Shown here: piece after piece, positions 8,731 to 16,959 of the stretch
Layout of the letters: the number at the start of each line of letters is the position of its first letter
Numbering within the stretch: position 1 is the stretch's first letter
Source of the DNA: Eubacteriales bacterium SKADARSKE-1
GTDB taxonomy: Bacteria; Bacillota; Clostridia; Oscillospirales; Acutalibacteraceae
Length of the DNA stretch: 52,637 bases
NCBI GenBank assembly: GCA_030920305.1
Contig: JARLUB010000007.1
Location: 1-52,637 of the forward strand
Reading direction: 5' to 3'
Position numbers and translations under genes: made by a program
Notes under the pieces: generated by a model
The model's database searches: none
What the model was told of the DNA's origin: nothing
What the model saw: only the letters and a program-made list of their open reading frames with translations

Positions 8731-8748
8731 GACCAGTAACAAAAGAAG

Positions 8749-8783
8749 ATCCCCTTGAACTGAGGTTCAGGGGGATTTTTTAT
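8749..8783 (+). terminator. Second terminator hairpin
   Basis: ATCCCCTTGAAC pairs with GTTCAGGGGGAT and a T-run follows. The left arm also holds the stop codon of the minus-strand XRE pseudogene. Confidence 0.75.
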
Positions 8784-9075
8784 TTGCAGCTTTAAGGTTC
8801 ATTTTTCGGTATTCGTCGGCAACTGTAAGTATTGAATTAATTTGTGATCTATTCAATCCACCCATCCCCATTATTTCAGGCCTATCCTCTTGTAAATTAA
8901 GAAGAAAACCTGTTGTTACATTAAAAAATATGGCTAAGTTTAGTGACCGTTTTTAAAGAGGGCAGTCTAAGCCATACTTCATATTGACTTATTGCAGATT
9001 TGCGTCTTTAAAAAATATCCAACTGAACTTTGCAAAAATTGTTTCTTAAACGCTTAGAAAGCGTATAAAAGATGC
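8767..9075 (-). pseudogene. XRE-family HTH regulator, broken
   Basis: On the minus strand the helix-turn-helix piece SAISQYEVWLRLPSLKTV is readable around 8950-9005. After a frame change near 8930 it continues as LAIFFNVTTGFLLNLQ and then a C-terminal tail ending at a TGA at 8767. The N-terminal part also carries a stop near 9013. Phage- and ICE-type repressors have this form. It points away from the sigma-like and integrase relics that follow, as a repressor in such an element would. Confidence 0.65.
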
Positions 9076-9277
9076 CAAAGTAAGGTCGTAGGATTATATG
9101 CATATTCGTGTAATCAATTAATCATTAAGGTGAGACTTCCTCATTCGAGTAAGCCTTGCCTTTTTTGCTTTGGTGCGAGGAATGCAAATTGTGAAACGCT
9201 GGATTTTATATTATGCACGACTTCCATAGAGCTGTTCTAGATCATTTCAAAAATTAATGATTTGGAGGGTGCGTAAA

Positions 9278-9606
9278 ATGGAAAAAGTGATGCTTACTAT
9301 TATAAGGTTGTTGAAAGGATGGATATTGATGATTTTAGAGCACAAATTAAGACGAAAGAGCATGAGTGCTTATTTGATGGGGACAAACATAGTGGGCACT
9401 TCGAAGAGGCTTATTTTGATAGAAGTTTAACAGACTGGATTGAGCAAATTGGAAGTTCGAAGCTTTATAAAGCTGTAAAAGACTTGCCGTTAGAGGATCA
9501 GATTTTTATCAGTTACATAGTTAAGGAGGGAAAAGCGCAAACTAAAAAGCATATTTTCCCCTATTTTCAAAAAAAGAATCTTAAATTGTCCGAAAAAACC
9601 ATCTAA
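9278..9606 (+). pseudogene. Sigma-like mobile-element protein, frameshifted and fused to integrase start
   Basis: A GGAGGG site precedes ATG at 9278, but the ATG frame leaves the conserved frame at once because a base seems missing in the A-run at 9281-9286. The frame from about 9287 reads SDAYYYKVVERMDIDDFRAQ, a head I associate with sigma-like ORFs of Clostridia mobile elements. The conserved domain ends near DQIFISYIVKEG, and no region-4 helix-turn-helix follows. The next residues (PYFQKKNLKLSEKTI) look instead like the start of the integrase that continues in another frame. A deletion has therefore joined two genes. Confidence 0.55.
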
Positions 9607-9608
9607 TA

Positions 9609-9904
9609 TTACAGATTATTACGAAAGTAAATTTAGAAGTGGTCGTTTAGATGGCAAAAAAGGCGGCCTATCAATTTGTACGATAAAAATGCAGAGCTTT
9701 ATTAAGTCAGTTTTGGATGAGGAGGCTTTCTATGAGCTAATACTGCGCAACCCAGCGGCAAAAGTTTCTTTACCTAAAAAAGAAGATGAAGAAAGCAAGG
9801 GGGTTTTTCTTGACGCAAAAGAAGCAATTGATGTTTACACTCATATTAGTAACACGAGAAAAAATAATATGGCCAAAGATATTCAAAATACATTTTCTTT
9901 ATAA
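9609..9904 (+). pseudogene. Tyrosine integrase remnant (core-binding domain only)
   Basis: An open frame without its own start reads TDYYESKFRSGRLDGKKGG and then a core-binding domain (IKSVLDE...LILRNPAAKVSLPKKEDEE). This is typical of integrases of Clostridia phages and ICEs. The sequence turns to unrelated residues after DAKEAIDVYTHIS and stops at 9904. The whole catalytic domain, with its Arg/His/Tyr residues, is gone. The remnant lies about 110 bases from the 3' end of tRNA-Thr, the kind of site such integrases use. Confidence 0.72.
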
Positions 9905-9916
9905 TTCTGGTATGTA

Positions 9917-9949
9917 AAAAAATTCGTAGAAAAATTCGTAGAAAAATTC
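9917..9949 (+). repeat. Short tandem repeat
   Basis: AAAAATTCGTAG is repeated in tandem twice plus most of a third unit. In many integrase genes this spot lies between the gene end and the att site; here it follows the integrase relic. Confidence 0.6.
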
Positions 9950-9966
9950 TTTCAGGGCAAAAATGA

Positions 9967-10009
9967 AAACCCGCACAAACACTGTAAAACCAGTATTTAT
10001 GCGGGTTTT
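9967..10009. terminator. Terminator between integrase relic and tRNA-Thr
   Basis: AAAACCCGCA pairs with TGCGGGTTTT around a loop that itself holds CTG...CAG. T-rich sequence follows on both sides, so it may serve tRNA-Thr on the minus strand. Confidence 0.7.
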
Positions 10010-10012
10010 AGT

Positions 10013-10088
10013 TGGAGCTGTTAACGCGATTCGAACGCGTGACCTCTTCCTTACCAAGGAAGTGCTCTGCCGACTGAGCTATAACAGC
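10013..10088 (-). tRNA. tRNA-Thr (anticodon GGU)
   Basis: The minus strand folds as a cloverleaf: acceptor GCTGTTA with TAACAGC, D-stem GCTC/GAGC, anticodon stem CTTCC/GGAAG with loop TTGGTAA, and T-arm ACGCG TTCGAAT CGCGT. CCA is encoded (10013-10015). Its 3' half faces the integrase relic and may be an old attachment site. Confidence 0.95.
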
Positions 10089-10221
10089 ACATTATAAAAA
10101 GTAATAATCTGGTAAAAACAAAAAACCTTAACCAGGATTATTTCTCTTATATTTTATTAATGCTATCTTAATCAAATCTTAAAAAACTATATTTAATTAA
10201 AGTTCCTATGCAAAATTAATT

Positions 10222-10297
10222 TGGCAGGGGCAGAAGGACTTGAACCCTCGGCACGTGGTTTTGGAGACCACTGCTCTACCAGCTGAGCTATGCCCCT
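10222..10297 (-). tRNA. tRNA-Trp (anticodon CCA)
   Basis: On the minus strand acceptor AGGGGCA pairs with TGCCCCT, followed by discriminator G and encoded CCA. The anticodon stem GTGGT/ACCAC holds loop CTCCAAA, giving CCA. Confidence 0.95.
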
Positions 10298-10555
10298 CTA
10301 TTGCTCATCTTTACCATAGACATAGTACCATTTTATAAAATTTTTGTCAATATAAAAATTTTGTATTACTTTATAATTTACAAATACCTAATAAGTTTAC
10401 CACTAAAGATCAACAGTGAAATAAATTTATGACTAACCTTGCCTTGAAGATCTATCTATAATTGTCCAATAATTAATTTTTTATAGGAATTTATATTTTA
10501 TTTATTTAATAAGTATAAAGTAAGAATTTATTAAAATAAAAAGGAATGAATAACT

Positions 10556-11812
10556 ATGAAAAACAAGCACAAAAAATATTGGACAATATTAATTGGTTCC
10601 ATTTTATTTTTAATCCTTACTGTGCTTTTCTCTTCAAAAATTAAACATGATTTTTTAAAACTTAACAATATGTCTAAAAGCGTTAGTGCTGAAACATTAC
10701 AAAACAATAATCTAAATGCTAACATTAAAAATGAAATGCGTGCTATTTGGGTGCCTTATATGGACCTTGATATGAAGGGAACTGATTATAGTCAAACTTC
10801 ATTTCAGAAAAAATTTGACTGTATCGTTAACGAATCAAAAAGTTTCAATATGAATACACTTATAGTTCATGTAAGGCCATTTGGTGATGCTTTATATCCA
10901 TCAAAAATTTCTCCATGGTCGCATATAATATCAGGTACACAAGGAAATGATCCTGGATATGACCCATTAAAATACATGGTAGAAAAAACTCATCAGGCTG
11001 GTATGAAAATACAGGCATGGATAAACCCATTAAGAGTACAACTAGCAAACCAACCGGAAATAATTTCAAATGATAGCCCTTTTAGCAAATGGAAAAGAAG
11101 TGATAATTTAAACACTAGTGATATTGTTGTAGACTTAGGAGCTGAAAAGTACTATAATCCTGGCTATCCTGAAATTAGAAAGCTTATAATAGATGGAGTA
11201 AAAGAAGTAGTTTCAAATTATGATGTTGACGGTATTCATTTTGATGATTATTTTTATCCCAAAAATAATGAAACCTTTGATACAGCTTGTTATAATGAAT
11301 ATTGCTCAAAAATAAAGCAGGGGCAAGCCCTTGATCATTTAAAGTGGAGAACAGCAAATATAAGCTCACTAATTGCTGGCGTATATAGTGCCATAAAATC
11401 AATTAAGCCAAACATAGAGTTTGGCATATCACCAGAATGTAACATTTCAAATGATTTAGAAGTAGGAGCGGATGTTTATAGTTGGATGAAATCTCCTGGC
11501 TACTTAGACTACATATGTCCCCAAACTTATGTAAACTTTGAAAATCCAAACTTGCCTTTTTCAAAGTCTGTAGACGAATGGAAAAGCTTAATTAAAGGTG
11601 ACAACATTAAGTTATATTATGGTATAGGAGTTTATAAAGCGGGTTCTGACTTAGATGAAGGAACCTGGAAAAAGTCTAATAATATACTAATGCATCAAGT
11701 AGAATATGCAAGAAGTGTTGGTTGTGATGGTTTTATGTTATTTTCATATGGAGACTTAAAAAAACCTCAAAGTAAAGAAGAGGTTATAAATGTTATGAAA
11801 TTATTTAAATAA
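10556..11812 (+). CDS. Glycoside hydrolase-like 10 (GHL10/YngK-type) membrane-anchored protein
   Basis: The protein has 418 residues and its ATG follows AAAAAGGAATG. Residues 9-28 form an N-terminal membrane segment (signal anchor). A TIM-barrel-like domain follows, opening with MRAIWVPYMDLDM, then LIVHVRPFGDALYPS, AWINPLRVQ, GIHFDDYFYP (a candidate acidic active-site segment) and YICPQTYVNFE. These are hallmarks of the GHL10 (former DUF187) family, whose members act on cell-envelope or other polysaccharides; the substrate here is unknown. It stands alone with its own spacing, facing mtaB tail-to-tail. Length fits the family. Confidence 0.88.
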   Translation: MKNKHKKYWTILIGSILFLILTVLFSSKIKHDFLKLNNMSKSVSAETLQNNNLNANIKNEMRAIWVPYMDLDMKGTDYSQTSFQKKFDCIVNESKSFNMNTLIVHVRPFGDALYPSKISPWSHIISGTQGNDPGYDPLKYMVEKTHQAGMKIQAWINPLRVQLANQPEIISNDSPFSKWKRSDNLNTSDIVVDLGAEKYYNPGYPEIRKLIIDGVKEVVSNYDVDGIHFDDYFYPKNNETFDTACYNEYCSKIKQGQALDHLKWRTANISSLIAGVYSAIKSIKPNIEFGISPECNISNDLEVGADVYSWMKSPGYLDYICPQTYVNFENPNLPFSKSVDEWKSLIKGDNIKLYYGIGVYKAGSDLDEGTWKKSNNILMHQVEYARSVGCDGFMLFSYGDLKKPQSKEEVINVMKLFK

Positions 11813-11831
11813 AATACTATTCAAAATTTTA

Positions 11832-13115
11832 TTAAACTATTTCCCCTATACAATGATTGTCCTTAGCAGTATTTATCTTTACTTTTAATATTTTAGAATT
11901 TAAATTTTCATTAGACCTAACAATAACGGGTACATAATTTTTTGTATAACCTTCAAAAAAACCATCATCTATTGACTTTTCAAAAAGAACTTCTTCAACA
12001 TTTTTCACTTGTAAATTTAAAAATTCTTGTCTAGACTTGTTTGTAACTTCTATCATTTTATGCACTCTTTTTTCTTTTTCTAGCGGTGCAACTTGATTTT
12101 CAAAAGTTGCAGCTCTAGTCCCTGGTCTTATTGAATAAGGGAAAACATGTACCTTTGCAAAACCTACTTTTTGTACAAACTCTAATGATTTTATAAACTC
12201 TAGTTCAGCTTCGCCAGGAAAACCTACCATAACATCCGTCGTTATTGATGCATTATTAAAGTTCTTTCTTATATCACTTACAACTTTAAAATACTCCTCA
12301 CTAGTGTAATGGCGGTTCATTCTTTTTAAAGTTTCATCACACCCACTTTGTAGTGATAAATGAAACTGCGGGCAAAGTTTTGTTTGTTTTGAAAGTCTTT
12401 TTATTATATTCTCACCCATATGGTCTGGTTCTAATGAGCCTAGTCTCACTCTTTTCACTTTTGGTATGTTGCAAACAGCTTCTACCGCATCACATAAATT
12501 TAAACCTATATCTTGTCCATACGCTGAAAGGTTAATTCCTACCAAAACAATCTCATTATATCCGTTATAAGCTAAGTTTTGCACTTCATCAAATAAATCT
12601 TTAATTGGCTTTGACCTTACTCTTCCCCTTGCATAAGGAATAATACAATAAGAGCAGAACCTATTACATCCATCTTCAATTTTTATAAAAGCTCTCATTC
12701 GTTCATTAAAGCTTTCTATTTTAAATGGATCAAAGTTGCATTTACTTTCATATGGTGTAATATCAATTATTTCATGTTTATTTACTAAAAACGTCATTAC
12801 CTTTTGCAATATTTCAGATTTATTGGAGTTACCTAAAACTATATCAGCATTTGAAAAATCTCTACCTGGAAATGCCTGAGGCATACATCCCGTTAAAACA
12901 ATCACAGATTCTCTATTGCCCTTTCTTATCCTTCTCAGTGTCTTTTTTACCTTTTTATCACTTTCAGCTGTAACTGTACAAGAATTTACTATAACAATAT
13001 CTGCATCTAATTCAGAACTGGCTTTTAAAAACCCTTCTTTTATAAAATCTTCTAATATTATTTGAGATTCATATTGATTTACTTTACAACCAAACGTTAT
13101 TATGAAAACTTTCAT
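11832..13115 (-). CDS. mtaB: tRNA t6A37 methylthiotransferase MtaB
   Basis: A radical-SAM enzyme that adds a methylthio group to threonylcarbamoyl-adenosine at position 37 of tRNAs reading ANN codons. The N-terminal UPF0004 domain begins KVFIITFGCKVNQYES and supplies three Cys for one Fe-S cluster (GCK, NSCTVT, TGCMPQ). The radical-SAM motif is CNRFCSYCIIPYARGR near residue 145. A TRAM-like C-terminal region follows. The 427-residue length suits MtaB, and the start GCKVNQYES separates it from MiaB. The ATG follows TAGGAG. It is a free-standing housekeeping gene. Confidence 0.93.
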   Translation of the reverse strand: MKVFIITFGCKVNQYESQIILEDFIKEGFLKASSELDADIVIVNSCTVTAESDKKVKKTLRRIRKGNRESVIVLTGCMPQAFPGRDFSNADIVLGNSNKSEILQKVMTFLVNKHEIIDITPYESKCNFDPFKIESFNERMRAFIKIEDGCNRFCSYCIIPYARGRVRSKPIKDLFDEVQNLAYNGYNEIVLVGINLSAYGQDIGLNLCDAVEAVCNIPKVKRVRLGSLEPDHMGENIIKRLSKQTKLCPQFHLSLQSGCDETLKRMNRHYTSEEYFKVVSDIRKNFNNASITTDVMVGFPGEAELEFIKSLEFVQKVGFAKVHVFPYSIRPGTRAATFENQVAPLEKEKRVHKMIEVTNKSRQEFLNLQVKNVEEVLFEKSIDDGFFEGYTKNYVPVIVRSNENLNSKILKVKINTAKDNHCIGEIV

Positions 13116-13176
13116 TATTTTCTCCTAAATTTCGCTAATATTTGTGTTTTTTTGTGCTATGTAATAAAATTATATT

Positions 13177-13212
13177 ATTGGTCTTGACCAATTCACTTTC
13201 AATTGGTAACAT
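13177..13212 (+). promoter_or_regulatory. Promoter with overlapping inverted repeats before the HPr-like gene
   Basis: TTGACC (13184-13189) lies 17 bases before TAACAT (13207-13212). A perfect palindrome ATTGGTC-TT-GACCAAT covers the -35. Its right half, CCAATT, pairs again with AATTGG at 13201-13206 across a 7-base spacer, so three related half-sites lie on the promoter. This could be an operator. Confidence 0.45.
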
Positions 13213-13258
13213 AATATATAGTTGTTGAGTTTTTTCGACATTTTAGGGGGCATAGCTA

Positions 13259-13498
13259 ATGTATAAAGAAGATATTATCCTTTCTGATATCGAAACTGTT
13301 AAAAAGTTTGTTTCTTTTGCAAATCAATTCGATTTCCCTGTAACTCTTTTTTCAGATAAATACATAATAAATGGAAAATCTATTATGGGGATATTCGGGC
13401 TTGATCTTTCTCAACCTCTTCAAATAGAAGTAAGAGAGAATTTTCCCAAAGAATTCAAAGAGAAACTTAAAGAGTTCAAAATAGTACAAAATTTTTAA
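13259..13498 (+). CDS. HPr-like protein lacking the phospho-histidine
   Basis: The 79-residue protein matches the second half of HPr phosphocarriers, most clearly NGKSIMGIFGLDLSQPLQIEV. This corresponds to the Ser46 region of HPr, with the Ser kept. The active-site loop, where HPr carries His15 in HARP, is replaced by VKKFVSFANQF with no His. It therefore cannot relay phosphate in the usual way. It may be a regulatory HPr-like protein seen through its Ser site, or bind PTS-related partners; both are inference. The ATG follows TTAGGGGG, and the promoter upstream carries palindromes. Confidence 0.75.
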   Translation: MYKEDIILSDIETVKKFVSFANQFDFPVTLFSDKYIINGKSIMGIFGLDLSQPLQIEVRENFPKEFKEKLKEFKIVQNF

Positions 13499-13602
13499 AA
13501 CCACAATTAAATATTATAATACATCAAACTTTCGTGATCAAGTAAAGTTTAAAAGTCACAGTAAAGTAGCAAGAAAGACTTTTAGACTGCCTCACCAAGA
13601 AT

Positions 13603-13667
13603 GGGCAATAACAAAAGTTACCTCCTATCGTAGAATAGAAACTACGGTAAGAGGTTTTGTTATGCCC
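13603..13667. repeat. Palindromic repeat element, copy A
   Basis: A long imperfect inverted repeat: GGGCAATAACAAAA at the left matches TTTTGTTATGCCC at the right, with inner arms ACCTCCTATCGTAG and CTACGGTAAGAGGT around AATAGAAA. The core and the downstream ATGCCCAGAGA are shared with copy B at 39529-39577. It may be a small non-autonomous mobile element or the end of a lost transposon. Confidence 0.65.
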
Positions 13668-13833
13668 AGAGAGCGCAGCAAAGCGTACAGAAAAGAAATC
13701 CAGCTTATGATGAACACATATCGTACTTTGAGCTGGCATTGCCCTTTTCTTAAATATTTGGGGCTTTTTGCTTATATATTATTTTAATAATTAAGTTTTT
13801 TAACTATACAAAAAACTTACAAAAACAAAATTT

Positions 13834-13876
13834 AAAGGCCCAATACCTGCTCAATGCAGGTCTCAAGCCTTTTTTA
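13834..13876 (-). terminator. Structured terminator, copy 1
   Basis: Two nested stems: AAAGGC/GCCTTT outside and ACCTGC/GCAGGT inside, with fixed unpaired CTCAA-type segments. The same layout and length recur at 17445-17483 with compensating base changes. It lies 62 bases after the Nif11-type gene on the minus strand, where a T-rich tract follows. Confidence 0.65.
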
Positions 13877-13937
13877 TTATTCCTATTGAATTTTTCTGTT
13901 TAGTGCTTCCCTTTAAAATAGTTCCTAAAAAACCATC

Positions 13938-14210
13938 TTATTTTTTCACTACGTATTGGCCTTTGTCATTTTTATAAACATCTTCACTGTTAATCGCTTT
14001 ATATTTACCACCAGCTACACTTTCTAAAGAGTCTTCATTCAGTTCTCCATCACCTTGCGCACAAACATAAGCATAAGCTTCATTCAAAGTCTCTTTAGGA
14101 ATTTCCACCCCATGTTCTTTTGCAAATTGTGCAAATTCTTCTTTTGTCTTACATTCTCCTGCCTTTTGAATTAAATCCGGGTTTTGATCTGCAAACTCTT
14201 TTAATGTCAT
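13938..14210 (-). CDS. Nif11-like leader peptide (candidate RiPP precursor)
   Basis: The 90-residue protein starts MTLKEFADQNPDLIQKAG and continues with the KEEFAQFAKEHGVEIP pattern of Nif11-type leaders. The leader ends in ELNEDSLESVAGG, the double-Gly site cut by C39-peptidase ABC exporters. The remaining 22 residues, KYKAINSEDVYKNDKGQYVV plus KK, would be the core peptide. It has no Cys and only one Ser, so lanthionine or thioether rings are unlikely. No modification enzyme or C39 transporter lies nearby; the ABC exporter at 31460 lacks a C39 domain. A strong AGGAGG site precedes the ATG. It may be an orphan precursor or a leader-like regulatory protein. Confidence 0.82.
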   Translation of the reverse strand: MTLKEFADQNPDLIQKAGECKTKEEFAQFAKEHGVEIPKETLNEAYAYVCAQGDGELNEDSLESVAGGKYKAINSEDVYKNDKGQYVVKK

Positions 14211-14305
14211 AACTTTTTTCCTCCTATAAACTCATTTGCATATATAATATAATACTATTTTATTTTTGTCAACACTTTTATAAACTTTGTTTAATATTTA
14301 GTACA

Positions 14306-16459
14306 TTAAAACTCAAGTCCAAATAGCCTTACGATGCTTGTTAATAAAAAACATGTTATAATTCCAGATATTGTAGGAATTAAAAAAGACATAACTGTCC
14401 ACTTAAAACTACCAGTCTCTTTTTTTATGGTAAGGCAAGTTGTTCCACAAGGAAAATGCATTAAAGAAAAAAGCATTGTACAAACAGCGGTTAGCCACGT
14501 CCAACCATTATTAACAAGCAATAGTCTTAGTTCCTCAAGAGTTGAAAAACCAGTCAAACTTCCAGTACAAAGGTATGACATTATTATAATTGGAATTACT
14601 ATTTCGTTTGCAGGAAACCCCATAATAAATGCCATTAAAATTACACCGTCAAGGCCTATCAATCTTGCGAATGGATCTAAAAAATTTGAAAAATATGACA
14701 AAATACTTATTTTGTTTAAAAATACATTTGCCATTATCCAAATCAGCAAACCAGCCGGTGCCGCAACCAAAACTGCTCTACCTAAAACAAATAAAGTCCT
14801 ATCAAAAACAGATCGTACAATTACTTTGCTAACTTGTGGTCGTCTATACGGTGGCAATTCCAAAACAAATGAGGAAGGTACTCCTTTTAATATTGTTTGA
14901 GATAATAATTTCGAAACCAATAAAGTCATAAAAATTCCAATTAATATCACCGCTGTTAAAATAAGTGTTGAAAGTAAAGACTGGTACGGTAAGGATACTA
15001 CTCCTGCAAAAAATATCGTTATTATCGCAATTAACGTTGGAAACCTACCATTGCATGGAACAAAATTATTTGTGATTGTTGCTATTAATCTTTCTCTTTG
15101 TGAATCTATAATCCTGCAACCAATTACACCACAAGCATTACACCCAAAACCCATACACATAGTTAAAGATTGCTTACCATGTGCACCTGACTTTTTAAAA
15201 AAATGGTCAAGGTTAAAGGCTACTCGGGGCAAGTACCCTACATCTTCAAGTAAAGTGAAAAGTGGAAAAAATATTGCCATTGGAGGCAACATTACTGAAA
15301 CCACCCAAGCCAATGTCCTATAAAGTCCTAAAACTAACGACCCATGTAACCATTCCGGAGCACCTAACGTATTAAAAAGTAAAGTTAACTTATCTTGAAT
15401 ATAAAACAAAGCATCGGCTATTATTTCAGATGGGTAATTAGCCCCAGACAATGTTATCCAAAAAATCACAAATAAAAGAGCTATCATAACAGGAATTCCT
15501 GTTAATTTTGATGTCAAGATTTTGTCTATTCTTCTGTCCTTTTCATTGTAATTTACCTTTTTTAAATGCACACATAGTCTATAAATGTTTTCAGCTTTTT
15601 TGAATACACTTGAAACTATCTCATCTCTTAAGTACTCTTCATTTATGTCATTAATAGCAAAATCCTTCTTTGTTTCTTTTAGTATATTTGATATCACTTC
15701 ATCATTAAGTAAGTCATAGTTTAAATGTTTTGTAAGAGTAGCATTTAAATTTTTATCCATATCTAAAAGCTTTACACTCACCCAACGCGAATTAATTCTG
15801 CTTCCAACTATTTTTTTCACGTGAGGTTCTAATAAGTCTATTACATCTTCAACTACTTTTGGATAATCAATTTTTATATCATATGTTTTTTCTTCACCAA
15901 TTGAAACGTCATAAACTTTTTTTAACAGTGCCGCTTTACCTTCACTTTCTTTTACACTAGTGCCAACAACAGGTGCACCTAACTGCATTGAAAGTTCATC
16001 AAAATCTATATCTATTCCTTTCCTTTCTGCTTCATCTAAAATGTTTACACACACAACAATTTTAGAGGTCATTTCTTTTATTTGCAAAGCTAAATTTAAA
16101 TTTCGCTCTAAACAAGTAGAATCCATAACAACAACTACTAAATCGGCACCACCAAAGCAAATAAAGTCTCTTGCTATCTCTTCTTCAACTGAATTAGAGT
16201 TAAGTGAATATGTTCCTGGTAAATCAACTAAAATAAACTCTTTGCCGTTATAAGTATATTTTCCCCTTGCATTTGTAACAGTTTTTCCTGGCCAATTCCC
16301 CGTATGTTGATTAAGCCCTGTAAGGCTATTGAAAATAGTACTCTTTCCAACGTTTGGATTGCCAGCTACTGCAATAACTTTATCACAATCTGGGAATTCT
16401 TTTGAATTAAACTCATCCTTTGCTACGCTAAGCCCAGTTGAATTTTTAGTAAGCCCCAT
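14306..16459 (-). CDS. feoB: Ferrous iron transporter FeoB
   Basis: FeoB imports Fe(II) across the inner membrane using a cytoplasmic G domain. The G1 motif GNPNVGKST lies near residue 33, G3 is DLPGTYSL, and G4 is NILDEAERKG. A helical spacer is followed from about residue 325 by the membrane part, with paired Gate-type regions (LPRVAFNLDHFFKK, CMGFGCNACG). That region keeps the Cys seen in many FeoB gates. The 717-residue length is normal. I chose ATG 16459 over TTG 16468 because GGGGGG lies about 10 bases before it. feoA lies upstream on the same strand, 220 bases away, so the two probably form a loose operon. Confidence 0.95.
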   Translation of the reverse strand: MGLTKNSTGLSVAKDEFNSKEFPDCDKVIAVAGNPNVGKSTIFNSLTGLNQHTGNWPGKTVTNARGKYTYNGKEFILVDLPGTYSLNSNSVEEEIARDFICFGGADLVVVVMDSTCLERNLNLALQIKEMTSKIVVCVNILDEAERKGIDIDFDELSMQLGAPVVGTSVKESEGKAALLKKVYDVSIGEEKTYDIKIDYPKVVEDVIDLLEPHVKKIVGSRINSRWVSVKLLDMDKNLNATLTKHLNYDLLNDEVISNILKETKKDFAINDINEEYLRDEIVSSVFKKAENIYRLCVHLKKVNYNEKDRRIDKILTSKLTGIPVMIALLFVIFWITLSGANYPSEIIADALFYIQDKLTLLFNTLGAPEWLHGSLVLGLYRTLAWVVSVMLPPMAIFFPLFTLLEDVGYLPRVAFNLDHFFKKSGAHGKQSLTMCMGFGCNACGVIGCRIIDSQRERLIATITNNFVPCNGRFPTLIAIITIFFAGVVSLPYQSLLSTLILTAVILIGIFMTLLVSKLLSQTILKGVPSSFVLELPPYRRPQVSKVIVRSVFDRTLFVLGRAVLVAAPAGLLIWIMANVFLNKISILSYFSNFLDPFARLIGLDGVILMAFIMGFPANEIVIPIIIMSYLCTGSLTGFSTLEELRLLLVNNGWTWLTAVCTMLFSLMHFPCGTTCLTIKKETGSFKWTVMSFLIPTISGIITCFLLTSIVRLFGLEF

Positions 16460-16679
16460 AAAAATCAAGCCCCCCTTTGATCACCTTTACAAGTTAATAA
16501 TTAGTTGACAGACTTTTTTACCTTCATTTTTGTTTAATTTTTCTCTCTTGAAAGTTAGAGTAAATAGATTTTTACTAGTTACATACAAAAAGGTTAAACT
16601 ACGAATCAATCTGTTTTATCCTTGAAATCAAGCAACTATTTTAAATCCACAGAATGATTACGTAGTTTTATTACGATAG

Positions 16680-16919
16680 TTATATTTTTTTTATTAATAT
16701 TTTGCATGCATCTTCGTTTCTAAGCGCAATAACCGCACCTCTAATAAGATACGCCATTGGATTTCCTGAATGGCTTTTTAAGGCTACTTTTAATTTTGTC
16801 CCTTCAACGATACCTAAATCCATCATTTGCCGCCTCTTATTACCTTTAAATAATAACCTTGAAACTTTGCCCTCTTGATCTAAACACAACTTATCAAGCG
16901 GCAAACTTCTATTTTGCAC
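16680..16919 (-). CDS. feoA: FeoA ferrous iron transport accessory protein
   Basis: A small SH3-like protein that works with FeoB. It reads RSLPLDKLCLDQEGKVSRL, then RRQMMDLGIVEGTKLKV and ends GAVIALRNEDACKI, the standard FeoA pattern. The GTG at 16919 is preferred to an ATG 36 bases earlier because AAGGAGAG lies just before it. The Cys in LDKLCLDQ is extra to what I expect of the fold. feoB follows downstream in the same direction. Confidence 0.92.
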   Translation of the reverse strand: MQNRSLPLDKLCLDQEGKVSRLLFKGNKRRQMMDLGIVEGTKLKVALKSHSGNPMAYLIRGAVIALRNEDACKILIKKI

Positions 16920-16959
16920 TATATACCTCTCCTTTTTACAACTTATTGTAAACATGTGT

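Larger units (their letters stand above)
13499..13937. other. Intergenic region with a repeated hairpin and a structured terminator
   Basis: No intact gene is seen. It holds a palindromic element (13603-13667) that recurs at 39529-39577, and a structured terminator (13834-13876) that recurs at 17445-17483. A short frame starting in the palindrome's right end (MPRERSKAYRK...) is not convincing as a gene. Confidence 0.6.

Noticed and set aside
9917-9949. CRISPR-like direct repeats
   Set aside because: The 12-base units are directly abutting with no spacers, so this is a simple tandem repeat.
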